Positions 1-8,679 are shown, numbered from the stretch's first letter. The stretch is 64,000 nt of DNA from Flavobacteriaceae bacterium LSUCC0859 (GCA_022239325.1 JAKOGP010000003.1:186001-250000); one strand, 5' to 3'. Program-made: numbers and translations. The notes: generated by a model from the sequence alone, not told the origin.

Positions 1-922
1 GTACATCATAGAAAGATTCTAATCCTAAAATTAATTTTTCTACAGAGCTAATGACCAGAATAATGATAATCTCAGCTGCAACAAACTGGCCAATATTCAT
101 TTCTTGGCTCAAAACTAAGGCACCACCTATGAGCAGTAAACCAGCTGTTACTACTACTTTAAATCCAATCATTTGAATAAACTGAAGGACCAATACCTTA
201 AAATGTTTTTCTCGTGCATTTAGGTACTCTTTAACCAGACCGTCGTTTTTTGTAAGAGCCAATTGTGTTTTTCCAGATAGCTTAAAACTTACGATAGCCC
301 TTGCAATTTCTTGTATCCAATGGGCTACTTTATATTTATGCTTGGATTCTTCTAAACTACTTTCCAAGCCTTTTACGGCGGTATATTTAAACACCACATA
401 TATGAGGCCCAAGAGCATAAATCCAAAAACAATAAAAAATGGGTGATAGAAAGACAATAGGAGTAAAGCAAATAATATTTGCAACAAAGCTGCGGGTACA
501 TCTATTAAAATTTTTGACAAGCCCTTTTGAATGGTTAGGGTATCAAAAAATCGATTGGCCAACTCAGGTGGGTAATAAGCCCTTAACTCTTCCATTTTGA
601 TCTTTGGAAATCTGTAGCTTAATTCAAATGAAGCCTTAGTGAATATTCTCTGCTGAATGGTCTCAATAATTCTGAGCTGCATGAGTTGGAGTGCACCTGT
701 AAAGGCAACACCTAAGGTTACTAAGATCACTAATACAACCCATGAAGTACTCATCTGAGCCCCTTGAATTAAATTAATAATGGCTTGTATACCCAAAGGT
801 AGTGTCAGTGCCATAAAACCAGAGAAAACTGCATAATATGCAATCTGAAGAATATCTTTTTTTTCTATCTGAAGAAGACCAACAAATCTTTTCCAGGGAT
901 TCAAGGGAGGTATTTGAGACAT
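1..922 (-). CDS. ABC exporter, membrane domain (partial, 3' end outside window)
   Basis: Reading the minus strand from the ATG at 922 gives 307 codons with no stop before the left edge, so only the N-terminal part is present. It starts MSQIPPLNPWKRFVGLL and shows long hydrophobic segments at roughly residues 25-50, 60-80, 150-190 and 255-300, with charged loops between, as in the membrane domain of type I ABC exporters of the HlyB/peptidase-like or lipid/drug class. No peptidase domain precedes the membrane domain in the visible part; the nucleotide-binding domain would lie off the window. Its ATG shares one base with the stop of the TetR gene upstream (TAATG), so the two are translationally coupled. 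In Bacteroidota such genes often sit with TetR, HlyD and TolC partners; that is inference here. Substrate unknown. Confidence 0.8.
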   Translation of the reverse strand, partial: MSQIPPLNPWKRFVGLLQIEKKDILQIAYYAVFSGFMALTLPLGIQAIINLIQGAQMSTSWVVLVILVTLGVAFTGALQLMQLRIIETIQQRIFTKASFELSYRFPKIKMEELRAYYPPELANRFFDTLTIQKGLSKILIDVPAALLQILFALLLLSFYHPFFIVFGFMLLGLIYVVFKYTAVKGLESSLEESKHKYKVAHWIQEIARAIVSFKLSGKTQLALTKNDGLVKEYLNAREKHFKVLVLQFIQMIGFKVVVTAGLLLIGGALVLSQEMNIGQFVAAEIIIILVISSVEKLILGLESFYDV

Positions 923-1593
923 TAGGCTAGTGTTTTATGTATTAAATGTATATAAAAATCTCCAGGGCATACCTGATCTGAACAACTAGTTAAAGAAGGG
1001 AAATGATTTTTAAAATAAAATTGTTTTAAGGTGCCAGTTAATAGAGAACTCGCTAAGGAAGCTGGAAACTCATAACTCGGATTGGCCGCCTGTATTAAGT
1101 TTTTAATTCTCTCGTGAACTCTCTTGTAACTAATAAATAATCCGAGTTCATTTTCCTCGTCTACGGCCCTGTTAAGGAAAGATTTTGAAGACTCTTCTAT
1201 CATGATTTTATGTAGTAAAACAATATTAAAATGGGTGTAATTAGTATCATTTTCAACTTCTCTGGTCACCACTTGAACTGCTTTTAAAACCTTGTCTAAA
1301 GCATTGTTAATAGCATGGGTCTCCATGACCAACTGATACTCTATCCAGGCCCAATACCAAGATGTTAAATACAACAGTAGTTTGTGTTTATTTTCGAAGT
1401 ATCTATATATGGAACTTTCATTAGAGCCAATAGCCCCTCCTAGTTTTTTGAAAGTAAATGCATCAAAACCCAATTCATGTATTAGTAGAATTCCTTTTTC
1501 TATGATTTTTTTTCCCAAATCTGATGTCTCAGGATCTTTTATAAATACACCCTGGGGAACATTTACTCTAAATGAGGACAACAATTGATCCAT
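922..1593 (-). CDS. TetR/AcrR family transcriptional repressor
   Basis: A 223-residue protein when started at the ATG at 1593. The N-terminal third holds a TetR-type helix-turn-helix (about residues 25-70) with the typical ending SSIYRYFENKHKLL, where the recognition helix is followed by the Tyr-Phe and Lys that mark the family; the rest is a helical ligand-binding domain without recognisable relatives by eye. The longer frame starting with TTG at 1611 is unlikely because that codon lies inside the promoter -7 box at 1609-1616. A perfect 17-nt palindrome sits just upstream (1615-1631), so the protein probably represses its own promoter and the coupled exporter gene downstream. The inducer is unknown. 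Confidence 0.88.
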   Translation of the reverse strand: MDQLLSSFRVNVPQGVFIKDPETSDLGKKIIEKGILLIHELGFDAFTFKKLGGAIGSNESSIYRYFENKHKLLLYLTSWYWAWIEYQLVMETHAINNALDKVLKAVQVVTREVENDTNYTHFNIVLLHKIMIEESSKSFLNRAVDEENELGLFISYKRVHERIKNLIQAANPSYEFPASLASSLLTGTLKQFYFKNHFPSLTSCSDQVCPGDFYIHLIHKTLA

Positions 1594-1608
1594 TCTACTT
1601 TTTTTTAA

Positions 1609-1616
1609 CAAATATA
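1609..1616 (-). promoter_or_regulatory. -7 promoter box of the TetR/exporter operon
   Basis: The minus strand reads TATATTTG, a perfect match to the Bacteroidota TAnnTTTG -7 element, ending 15 nt before the ATG at 1593. A TTTG at 1635-1632 on the same strand could be the -33 element, with a slightly short spacer of 15 nt. Confidence 0.65.
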
Positions 1617-1631
1617 ATAGTAATACTATTA
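1615..1631. promoter_or_regulatory. Probable TetR operator (perfect 17-nt palindrome)
   Basis: The sequence is TAATAGTA-A-TACTATTA: two perfect 8-nt arms around one base. It fills the space between the putative -33 TTTG (1632-1635) and the -7 box (1609-1616), overlapping the latter by two bases. This is where a dimeric TetR repressor would block RNA polymerase. Assignment to the adjacent TetR protein is inference from position. Confidence 0.7.
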
Positions 1632-1782
1632 CAAATGAAATTTTAACTATTATTTAATATTTTAAATTAATGCATATCATTAATTTATAAAATTCAGTAA
1701 ATCAGATGATTATATAATATATATAAATTTATGTAATGTGTTTAATAATTAAATTAAATAAAAACTTATAGAATTTGAGATG

Positions 1783-1790
1783 TACATTTA
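1783..1790 (+). promoter_or_regulatory. Possible -7 box of the SPFH lipoprotein gene
   Basis: TACATTTA matches TAnnTTTG at seven of eight positions and ends 16 nt before the ATG at 1807, the same distance as the perfect boxes elsewhere in this window. It lies inside the longer reading frame that begins at 1780, which argues for the 1807 start. The rest of 1632-1782 is very AT-rich with no other recognisable element. Confidence 0.4.
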
Positions 1791-1806
1791 CAATAAAAAA
1801 AATGTT

Positions 1807-2577
1807 ATGAAAAAGATTTTATTCATGTTATGCATAGCATTATTGAGTAGCTGTGCAGTTATTAGACCCGGAGAAGCCGGTGTGAAGCAACGTTTGGGTG
1901 AATTTCAAGATGGAGTTAAAACCCAAGGAGTGGTATTTTTTAATCCCATTACTTCTAAAGTGGTTAAAGAATCTGTGCAGACCAATAATCTGGAAATGTT
2001 TTTAAGTCTACCAAGTAAAGAAGGATTAAGTGTAGAGTCTGAAATTTCAATACTTTACAGATTAGAAGCATTAAAAGTTCCAGAAGTACTAAGAACAATT
2101 GGTCGGGATTACAGGTCTATTATTACAAGTGTTTTTAGATCTGCCTCTGCAGATGTTTGTTCCCAATTTTTTGCTAAAGACATGCATTCTGGAAAGAGAG
2201 CCAATATAGAAGAAGCTATCAAAACTAAGATGGGGGACAATCTTATTGGAAAAGGAATAGTAATAGAAGCTGTACTTATGAAAAGCATTAGGTTGCCTAG
2301 AGGACTTTCTTCCTCTATAGAACAAAAATTACAGGCAGAGCAGGACGCCATGCGTATGGTGTTTGTGTTGGATCAGGCTAAATTAGAGGCGGAGAGAAAA
2401 ATTATTGAGTCTACAGGAGAGCGAGATGCTCAAAAAATTCTCTCTGAGGGTCTAACGGATGAAATTATCAAAATCAGAAGTATTGAAGCTTTTATGAAGT
2501 TATCAAATTCAAATAACTCTAAAGTAATCATCACAGATGGTAAAGCCCCATTTTTAATAGAAACAAAAGATAAATAA
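1807..2577 (+). CDS. SPFH/Band 7 (prohibitin-like) domain lipoprotein
   Basis: Started at the ATG at 1807 the product has 256 residues and begins MKKILFMLCIALLSSCAVI, a lipoprotein signal peptide with lipobox LSSC. An in-frame ATG at 1780 would add nine residues ahead of the signal and overlaps a likely promoter box. After the lipid-anchor Cys comes an SPFH domain (about 25-190), recognisable from the sequence RPGEAGVKQRLGEF near the start and the run of helical Glu/Ala/Arg residues (LQAEQDAMRMVFVLDQAKLEAE) typical of prohibitin, HflK and stomatin stalks. Members form ring-like membrane scaffolds that often guard proteases. Here the anchor would be lipid, facing the periplasm, rather than a transmembrane helix. 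The next small gene starts one base after its stop. Confidence 0.82.
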   Translation: MKKILFMLCIALLSSCAVIRPGEAGVKQRLGEFQDGVKTQGVVFFNPITSKVVKESVQTNNLEMFLSLPSKEGLSVESEISILYRLEALKVPEVLRTIGRDYRSIITSVFRSASADVCSQFFAKDMHSGKRANIEEAIKTKMGDNLIGKGIVIEAVLMKSIRLPRGLSSSIEQKLQAEQDAMRMVFVLDQAKLEAERKIIESTGERDAQKILSEGLTDEIIKIRSIEAFMKLSNSNNSKVIITDGKAPFLIETKDK

Positions 2578-2578
2578 T

Positions 2579-2857
2579 ATGAAAATTAAAGAACAGATCA
2601 TCTCCGAATCTCTAATTAATGGTGTATTTAATGGAGTAGAGGCTAAAGAAGTTATTTTGTCAATGATTGACTACAAAATAAAATTTCATCATAAGAAAAT
2701 TCTCCATCATTTTGACCAAACCGGGGAAGCCTTGTACGCTTCTGATAAAAGAATTTCAGAGCTTAAAGAAATTAGAAAAAATCTAATCGAATATTTAAAG
2801 GAAAATGAAAACCGCTCTTTTAAAATTTCAAGCACATTAGATATTTCTTCACAATAG
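2579..2857 (+). CDS. Small hypothetical protein coupled to SPFH lipoprotein
   Basis: A 92-residue, charged, soluble and mostly helical protein without signal peptide or membrane segment. I do not recognise its family. The middle part has several Lys/His residues (KIKFHHKKILHHFDQ) and the second half looks like a short coiled coil. The ATG follows the stop of the SPFH gene after a single base (TAATATG), so translation is almost certainly coupled, and a strong hairpin terminator follows 21 nt after its stop. Being cytoplasmic while its partner is exported, it is unlikely to bind the mature SPFH domain directly; a shared physiological role is only a guess from the operon structure. Confidence 0.7.
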   Translation: MKIKEQIISESLINGVFNGVEAKEVILSMIDYKIKFHHKKILHHFDQTGEALYASDKRISELKEIRKNLIEYLKENENRSFKISSTLDISSQ

Positions 2858-2878
2858 TTAGTTTGTTGTTTTATTTTA

Positions 2879-2916
2879 GGCGTTGTACTACACTCATGTA
2901 GCACAGCGCCTTTTTT
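2879..2916. terminator. Bidirectional intrinsic terminator
   Basis: A 14-bp stem with one mismatch and one G-T pair (2879-2892 with 2897-2910, loop CTCA) is followed by six Ts. It ends the SPFH unit on the plus strand; the T-run reaches the last codon and stop of the convergent LysR gene. Confidence 0.85.
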
Positions 2917-3829
2917 AATTTAGTTCTTCGAAATGTTTTGCAATAATTTCATTTTTGTGTTCCTTGATATGTGAAAGTAATGAGGAAGCAATAGGGGAGT
3001 GTTGTTTCCCTTTTAGCCAGATTAAATACCAATTTGTTTTAATAGGAAGCCCTTTCATGGGAACTATTTTTAAGTCTTTGGATTTTAACTCTCTTTTAAT
3101 ACCAATAAGAGGCATAATAGATAGTCCCAAGCCTGCTAGAACAGATTGTTTTACAGCCTCATTGGAGGTTAATTCTATTTTTTTATTTATCTGAACTTTA
3201 TTGTCCAGTAAATAATTTTCCATAATCTGCCTGGTTCCAGAACCAGCTTCTCTGTAGAGCAATGATTGTGTTTTTAAAAACTCCAAATTGGGTCTGGCAG
3301 GTATTTTCTGATCAGCAGAGGCAATAAGTTGTAATTTATTTGGCATTAAAGTGAGATAGTCTACTTTAATATTATCAGGTAAAATAGAAACCAAAGAAAA
3401 GTCTACCTCATTATTTTGAAGACTCTCAATTACTTTATTTTTATTGGTCACATCCATTTTTAAAGTAACTCCAGGGTTATCATTAATGAAACCTCCCACA
3501 AAATAGGGCATAATATACTTAGCGGTAGAAACAATGGATAGTTTTAAACTTCCTGTGAGTTTGCCTGAGAAGGCCAATGTCTTAAAGTCTATCTCAGCAG
3601 CCTTATTTAAAATCTGCGAAACAAGTTCATATATTTCTTTCCCAAAATCTGTGACATATAATTGTCTTCCTACTATTTCAGTGAGCGGAATTTGGAAGTT
3701 TTGCTGAAAATTTTTGAGTTGTATAGACACTGCAGGTTGTGTAAGGTGTAATGCTTCAGATGCTTTAGAAATGCTTTTGTGCTCCACTACCTTTTGAAAA
3801 ATGTGAAGTTGGTTTAAGGTGTAATTCAT
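2915..3829 (-). CDS. LysR family transcriptional regulator
   Basis: A 304-residue protein of normal LysR length. The N-terminus MNYTLNQLHIFQKVVEHKSI opens a winged helix-turn-helix (residues 1-60) with the usual SISKASEALHLTQPAVS recognition region, followed by a linker helix and a periplasmic-binding-like effector domain (about 90-290) that includes the typical GLGLSIMPLIG stretch near the end. The N-terminal pattern is closest to the CbbR/CysB-like branch, but the effector cannot be told from sequence. The gene diverges from lpxD over 101 bp of AT-rich DNA; LysR proteins often control the divergent neighbour, but I see no clear T-N11-A box and no metabolic link to lpxD. Confidence 0.9.
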   Translation of the reverse strand: MNYTLNQLHIFQKVVEHKSISKASEALHLTQPAVSIQLKNFQQNFQIPLTEIVGRQLYVTDFGKEIYELVSQILNKAAEIDFKTLAFSGKLTGSLKLSIVSTAKYIMPYFVGGFINDNPGVTLKMDVTNKNKVIESLQNNEVDFSLVSILPDNIKVDYLTLMPNKLQLIASADQKIPARPNLEFLKTQSLLYREAGSGTRQIMENYLLDNKVQINKKIELTSNEAVKQSVLAGLGLSIMPLIGIKRELKSKDLKIVPMKGLPIKTNWYLIWLKGKQHSPIASSLLSHIKEHKNEIIAKHFEELN

Positions 3830-3930
3830 AGGTAAACAATTTTTTTATAAATATATTTAATGTTTATCTAAAAACACATAAATTTTAATAAAATAGAAAA
3901 AATATACTATTTTAGCTTAAATTAATTGCA

Positions 3931-4926
3931 ATGAAACAACTAACACTAAGTGAGATTAGTGAACTAATTTCAGGGGAACTTACAGATCAGGAATCACTTC
4001 AAGTGAATGGAGTTAATGACTTAAAAAATGCGACTCCTACGCAAATTACTTTTGTAGGAAGTGCAAAATTTGCAAAACAATTATCTCACACAAATGCTGC
4101 TGCAGCCATCGTAAATAGTAACATTAAAGTAGAAGAAACAAAGATCCCGATCATTCGTGTAAAAAATGCAGACCTAGCTATGGCTACTTTGCTAGAGGCT
4201 TTTTCTCCAAAGCACGGACCTGTATTGGAACAAAACATTCACCCTTCTGCGGTAATTCACCCTACAGCCCATATTGCAGACTCGGTTAAAATAGGCCCTT
4301 TTTGTTATGTTGGTGCTGGAGTTAGGATTTCCACAGCTACCATTTTGTATGCCAACGTTTCTATTTATGACCACAGCCATATAGGAGCGCATTGCACCTT
4401 TTGGAGCGGAACTGTTATCAGGGAAAATACAAGGATAGGGGATTATTGCATTTTTCACAATAATGTAAGTATTGGTGCAGACGGTTTTGGTTACAGACCT
4501 GCTCCAGATGGATCTGGATTAATTAAAATTCCTCATATTGGAAATGTTGTCATTGGAAACCATGTAGAAATAGGAGCCAATTCCTGTGTAGATAAGGCTA
4601 AGTTTAATAGTACCCTCATTGGAGATGGTTGTAAGATCGATAACCTGGTACAGATTGGACATAACTCTGTCTTGGGAAAATCTTGTATTATGGCAGGCAG
4701 CTCTGGACTAGCAGGATCTGTAACTCTTGGAGATGGAGTTATGATTGGAGGAAGTGCCTCTATAAAAGATCATGTAAATATTGGGAGTGGAGCAACCGTT
4801 GGTGCTGGTTCTGGCGTTATCGCCGATGTTCCTGCCGGAGGCTCAGTACTTGGGTATCCAGCCACAGAGTCTAGAGAAATGCTAAAACAATGGGTCGCAC
4901 TTAAAAGATTAACCAAAAGCAAGTAA
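3931..4926 (+). CDS. lpxD: UDP-3-O-acylglucosamine N-acyltransferase (LpxD), orphan copy
   Basis: 331 residues, normal for LpxD, which transfers a hydroxyacyl chain from ACP to the 2-amino group in the third step of lipid A synthesis. The N-terminal uridine-binding domain (1-100) is followed by many hexapeptide repeats (100-290, pattern such as IGPFCYVGAG and IGAHCTFWSG) forming a left-handed beta helix, then a C-terminal helix. Family landmarks are GFGY at 185-188 and the catalytic His in QIGHN (His244). It stands alone rather than with lpxC-fabZ and lpxA, so it may be a second LpxD with another chain preference; Bacteroidota genomes commonly carry two. Downstream, 43 bp on, lies a DMT transporter in the same direction. 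Confidence 0.9.
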   Translation: MKQLTLSEISELISGELTDQESLQVNGVNDLKNATPTQITFVGSAKFAKQLSHTNAAAAIVNSNIKVEETKIPIIRVKNADLAMATLLEAFSPKHGPVLEQNIHPSAVIHPTAHIADSVKIGPFCYVGAGVRISTATILYANVSIYDHSHIGAHCTFWSGTVIRENTRIGDYCIFHNNVSIGADGFGYRPAPDGSGLIKIPHIGNVVIGNHVEIGANSCVDKAKFNSTLIGDGCKIDNLVQIGHNSVLGKSCIMAGSSGLAGSVTLGDGVMIGGSASIKDHVNIGSGATVGAGSGVIADVPAGGSVLGYPATESREMLKQWVALKRLTKSK

Positions 4927-4969
4927 TATTCCTTAATTAGTAGTTACTTTGATCTTTTAAAGCCATCTG

Positions 4970-5905
4970 ATGACACCCACTGTACCTAAAAATTCCTTAC
5001 TTATTATTCTTGCTTTTATTGCTATTTACGTCATTTGGGGATCTACTTATTTATTAAATAAAATAGCAGTGAGCAGCTTAGACCCTTTTATGCTCGGTTG
5101 CTGTAGATTTATCACTTCTGGCTTACTTATTTTTATTATCGCAAAATCTTTAGGAATTTCTATAGGCATAACAAAAAGACAGCTTTTAAACACTGCCATA
5201 GCAGGTTTCTTTTTCTTGAGTTTTGGGAATGGAGTAGTAGTCTGGGCCCTCAGATACGTAGACTCTAGTTTTGCCGCTTTAGAAATTTCTTCTCAGCCTC
5301 TTGTAGTGCTTATTTTAATGCGAATTTTTCAAGGGAAGAAAATATCTCCCATGTCTCTTCTGGGAGTTTGCCTAGGCTTTCTAGGAATTTATTTATTAGT
5401 GAGTCAAAAAAGTGTATTGAGTCAAGAAAACTCTGTGATTGGTATGCTTATGATCTTGTGTTGTATGATTAGCTGGGCTAGTGCTAGTTTATTTGTTGGT
5501 AAAGCAGATCTGCCAAAGAATTTTTTTGTCAATACAGGCTATCAAATGATTTTTGGAGGTTTTTTTCTTGGTATAGCGAGTATAGCCCTAGGAGAACAAT
5601 GGTCTAGTCCGCTTCATTGGACTTCAGAGGTCCAATTATCTATGATTCTTTTAATCATATTTGGAAGCATTGTAGCGTTTACATCATTTAATTATTTGCT
5701 CAAAGTGGTGTCTCCAGAAAAAGTAGCCACCAACACCTATGTGAATCCTATAATCGCGCTTTTATTAGGATGGTATTTCTTAGATGAGACCATAACACTA
5801 CAATCTATTATTGCTTCAGTTATTTTATTAACTGGTGTGTATTTTATTAATTCTAAAAAAAAGCTGGTATTGCTCTCTAGATTTAAAACCTCTAAACGTT
5901 TTTAA
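4970..5905 (+). CDS. EamA/DMT-family transporter
   Basis: 311 residues with about ten hydrophobic segments arranged as two repeats of five, the EamA (RhaT/YdcZ-like) duplication. The first helix contains the family signature IYVIWGSTYLLNK, and the second repeat has the matching MISWASASLFVG. Members export or exchange small metabolites such as amino acids or nucleotide precursors across the inner membrane; the substrate here cannot be told. It follows lpxD by 43 bp on the same strand without a terminator, so it may be read from the same promoter. The ATG at 4970 is the only sensible start. Confidence 0.85.
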   Translation: MTPTVPKNSLLIILAFIAIYVIWGSTYLLNKIAVSSLDPFMLGCCRFITSGLLIFIIAKSLGISIGITKRQLLNTAIAGFFFLSFGNGVVVWALRYVDSSFAALEISSQPLVVLILMRIFQGKKISPMSLLGVCLGFLGIYLLVSQKSVLSQENSVIGMLMILCCMISWASASLFVGKADLPKNFFVNTGYQMIFGGFFLGIASIALGEQWSSPLHWTSEVQLSMILLIIFGSIVAFTSFNYLLKVVSPEKVATNTYVNPIIALLLGWYFLDETITLQSIIASVILLTGVYFINSKKKLVLLSRFKTSKRF

Positions 5906-6194
5906 TACAAGTAACTTTTCTTCCATGTTATTAAAATAAAGTTTCATGGGATTTTTTATATAATAGAATTAATAGTTTTCGATTACTTAAAAAACATTAT
6001 ATCGTAATTTTTGACATAAAATCTGTCTTTATATACGTAGTTGCATAGAACTGATATTATATAAAAGAACAGAGCTACTGTACAAAAATTGTTACTAATA
6101 AGTATTTGTTCTATAATTTATATTATGTAAAATAGAAGTGTAAAATAAAAATTGGCGAGTAATATATATCCACTGCACATGCTAATCTTGTAAC
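5906..6194. other. AT-rich intergenic region without recognisable genes
   Basis: This convergent gap between the DMT transporter and the PepSY-like gene is strongly AT-rich. I find no open frame of useful length, no clear GC-rich hairpin and no tRNA-like cloverleaf in it. It may hold untranslated 3' ends only. Confidence 0.5.
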
Positions 6195-6662
6195 TTAAAT
6201 CATGACCATGATGAGTGTCAAAACTACACCCCCTATGGTGTAATAAATGGCTTTTTTAAAAATGTCTGTCTGTGGCAAGAACATCCAATAAGAACTCAAC
6301 ACAAAAAACATGAGACAGGTTCCGAATATTATATTTAAAACAAACAATGGTGACGCAGTTGTAGCCTTGTGCATATTCTGCATGGCGTCTAAAATTCTAG
6401 GAGGTTTCATCTGTGTGTAGGACAGTTCTCCAGTATTGGGATTGTATGTAATATTAGAAGCACCCTTTATGTTTGGAATTTCTTCCAACTCAGTCTCTAC
6501 AATCTGTGTGATTTTGGTTTCTTTCTTAAAATAATCTGTTTTTCTAAATATAAGGGTGATTCCTGAAAGTGCATATACAAACATAATACCTGCTAAAAAA
6601 AAGCCTAAATATCTATGTATAACGCGTATTCTATTACTTATTTTCCTATTATTTACGGACAT
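6195..6662 (-). CDS. PepSY-associated transmembrane protein
   Basis: 155 residues. The start VIHRYLGFFLAGIMFVYALSGI is the hallmark of PepSY-associated TM proteins: a His-Arg just before the first membrane helix (about 17-37), then a soluble stretch containing a small PepSY-like segment (45-85), then two more helices (about 103-123 and 135-155) that finish the protein. It is much shorter than the four-helix iron-reductase-like relatives. A redox or metal-uptake role is known for larger family members; here it is only possible. It lies 40 bp downstream of the fused E1 gene on the same strand and may be co-transcribed. Confidence 0.75.
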   Translation of the reverse strand: MSVNNRKISNRIRVIHRYLGFFLAGIMFVYALSGITLIFRKTDYFKKETKITQIVETELEEIPNIKGASNITYNPNTGELSYTQMKPPRILDAMQNMHKATTASPLFVLNIIFGTCLMFFVLSSYWMFLPQTDIFKKAIYYTIGGVVLTLIMVMI

Positions 6663-6702
6663 TTAAATATATATTAACTTACTTATTTAGAACTGGACTA
6701 AA

Positions 6703-8679
6703 TTAATACATATATAATTCTAATAAAACTTTTTCAAATTTATTTTTTGATAAATATCCGTTTTCTAGATTTTTGGCAAAAGGTATTGGAGTCTCCAAGC
6801 TAGCAACTCTTTTAATTGGTGCATCTAAGTATTCAAAAAGGTGCTCTTGAATGCTAGCTGCAATATCGCTTGCTATGCCCCCAAACAAACTGTCTTCTTG
6901 GAGAATAATGAGTTTGGAGGTTTTTTTTACAGACTCTATAATGGTTTCCATATCCAAAGGTTGCAGGCTCCTAAGGTCTATGAGATCTGCCGAAATTTGT
7001 GGGTGTTTGTCTAATGTTTCAATGGCCCAATGCACTCCTGCTCCATAACTCACCACTGTAACATCCTTACCCTCTTTTACTAGGGAGGCCTTTCCAATCG
7101 GGAGTGTGTAATAGGAATCGGGTACCTCCTGACTTAAAGACCTATACAATGCTTTGTGCTCAAAAAACATAACGGGATTAGGGTCTTCTATGGCAGACAG
7201 CAAAAGACCCTTAGCGTCTCTTGGAAAGGCCGGATATACCACTTTTAGTCCTGGCGTCTTGGTAAACCAAGCCTCATTGGTTTGAGAGTGAAAAGGCCCT
7301 GCTCCCACTCCTGCCCCACATGGCATTCTAATAACCACATCTGCTTTTTCACCCCATCTAAAATGAGATTTAGCTAAATAATTAACAATGGGATTAAAAC
7401 CTGTGCTCACAAAATCTGCAAATTGCATTTCTACAACTGCTTTCATGCCAGCTATAGATAAGCCCATAGCTGCCTCTACAATCCCAGATTCACATATGGG
7501 CGTATTTCTTACCCTTTCTGCCCCAAACTTTTCCAAAAAACCCTCTGTAATTTTAAATGCACCTCCATAAGTTGCAATATCTTGTCCCATTATCACAAGA
7601 TCTTCGAAGGTTTCCATGGCCTGCTCTAAACCTTGCGAAATGGCGTCTATAAAACGGATGGTAGTTGTTTTACCTAAAGCCTCTTTAATTTTAAAGTTTT
7701 GAGGGGCGTAAACATCCTTTAATAATTGAATTTCATCAAATTCAATTGCTGGTTCCTTAAAAGCCTTGTCTAGGTGTAACTGAATTTCATAGTTAAATTT
7801 ATCCTTAATTTCTGAAATAAGTGCTGCTTTTAATATTCCTTTATTTAATAAATACCTTTCAAAATTGTCAATAGGATCTTTTAGTTGCCATGTTTCAAAC
7901 AAATGATCTGGTATATATTTGGTGCCACTTGCTTCTTCATGACCTCGCATTCTAAAAGTCATAAATTCTAGCAGTATAGGCCTTGGATGCTGTCTTACGC
8001 TTTCTGCAATTTCAGTGAGCTTGGTGTAAACTTCTACAATATTATTACCATCTATTTGATGGGCTTCCATACCGTAGCCAATTCCTTTGTCAATAATATG
8101 TTCACAGTTATATTGTTCTGCAGTAGGCGTAGAAAGGCCATATCCGTTGTTCTCTACACAAAATAATACAGGTAAACTCCAAACGGAGGCAATGTTTAAG
8201 GCTTCGTGAAAATCTCCCTCACTAGTAGCTCCCTCTCCAGTAAATACTGCAGTAACATTTTTTATTTTTTTTAATTTGTGAGCCAATGCTATGCCATCGG
8301 CCACACCTAGTTGTGGCCCCAAATGAGATATCATACCAATAATCTTATGCTCCTGAGACCCAAAATGAAAACTTCTATCTCTCCCTTTGGTAAAACCACT
8401 TTCCTTTCCCTGCCATTGGCTAAAAAGTCTGTATAAAGGGATGTTTCTAGAGGTAAATACCCCTAGATTTCTATGCATAGGTAATATATACTCTTCTTCT
8501 TTTAATGCTAAGGTGACACCAACAGAAATTGCCTCCTGCCCTATTCCACTGAACCACTTTGAAATTTTTCCCTGTCTCAAAAGAATAAGCATTTTCTCCT
8601 CTATCATCCTTGGCAGTAGCATACTTTTGTACAAGCGAATGAGTGTGTCTGGATCTAAATCTTTGATGTGGTAGTTCAT
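6703..8679 (-). CDS. Fused alpha/beta E1 of a branched-chain-type 2-oxoacid dehydrogenase
   Basis: 658 residues joining the alpha and beta chains that are separate in most bacteria. The alpha half (1-330) has the thiamine-diphosphate motif GEGATSEGD (148-156) ending at NN (177-178), which holds Mg2+ and the diphosphate. The beta half (340-658) contains transketolase-type pyrimidine and C-terminal domains, with sequences such as ICESGIVEAAMGLSIAG and GPFHSQ. It decarboxylates branched-chain 2-oxo acids, or possibly pyruvate, and passes the acyl group to a lipoyl E2, which is not encoded here. The product would yield branched starters for the iso-fatty acids common in Bacteroidota (inference). 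Divergent from the oxygenase gene, with 99 bp between the two ATGs. Confidence 0.88.
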   Translation of the reverse strand: MNYHIKDLDPDTLIRLYKSMLLPRMIEEKMLILLRQGKISKWFSGIGQEAISVGVTLALKEEEYILPMHRNLGVFTSRNIPLYRLFSQWQGKESGFTKGRDRSFHFGSQEHKIIGMISHLGPQLGVADGIALAHKLKKIKNVTAVFTGEGATSEGDFHEALNIASVWSLPVLFCVENNGYGLSTPTAEQYNCEHIIDKGIGYGMEAHQIDGNNIVEVYTKLTEIAESVRQHPRPILLEFMTFRMRGHEEASGTKYIPDHLFETWQLKDPIDNFERYLLNKGILKAALISEIKDKFNYEIQLHLDKAFKEPAIEFDEIQLLKDVYAPQNFKIKEALGKTTTIRFIDAISQGLEQAMETFEDLVIMGQDIATYGGAFKITEGFLEKFGAERVRNTPICESGIVEAAMGLSIAGMKAVVEMQFADFVSTGFNPIVNYLAKSHFRWGEKADVVIRMPCGAGVGAGPFHSQTNEAWFTKTPGLKVVYPAFPRDAKGLLLSAIEDPNPVMFFEHKALYRSLSQEVPDSYYTLPIGKASLVKEGKDVTVVSYGAGVHWAIETLDKHPQISADLIDLRSLQPLDMETIIESVKKTSKLIILQEDSLFGGIASDIAASIQEHLFEYLDAPIKRVASLETPIPFAKNLENGYLSKNKFEKVLLELYMY

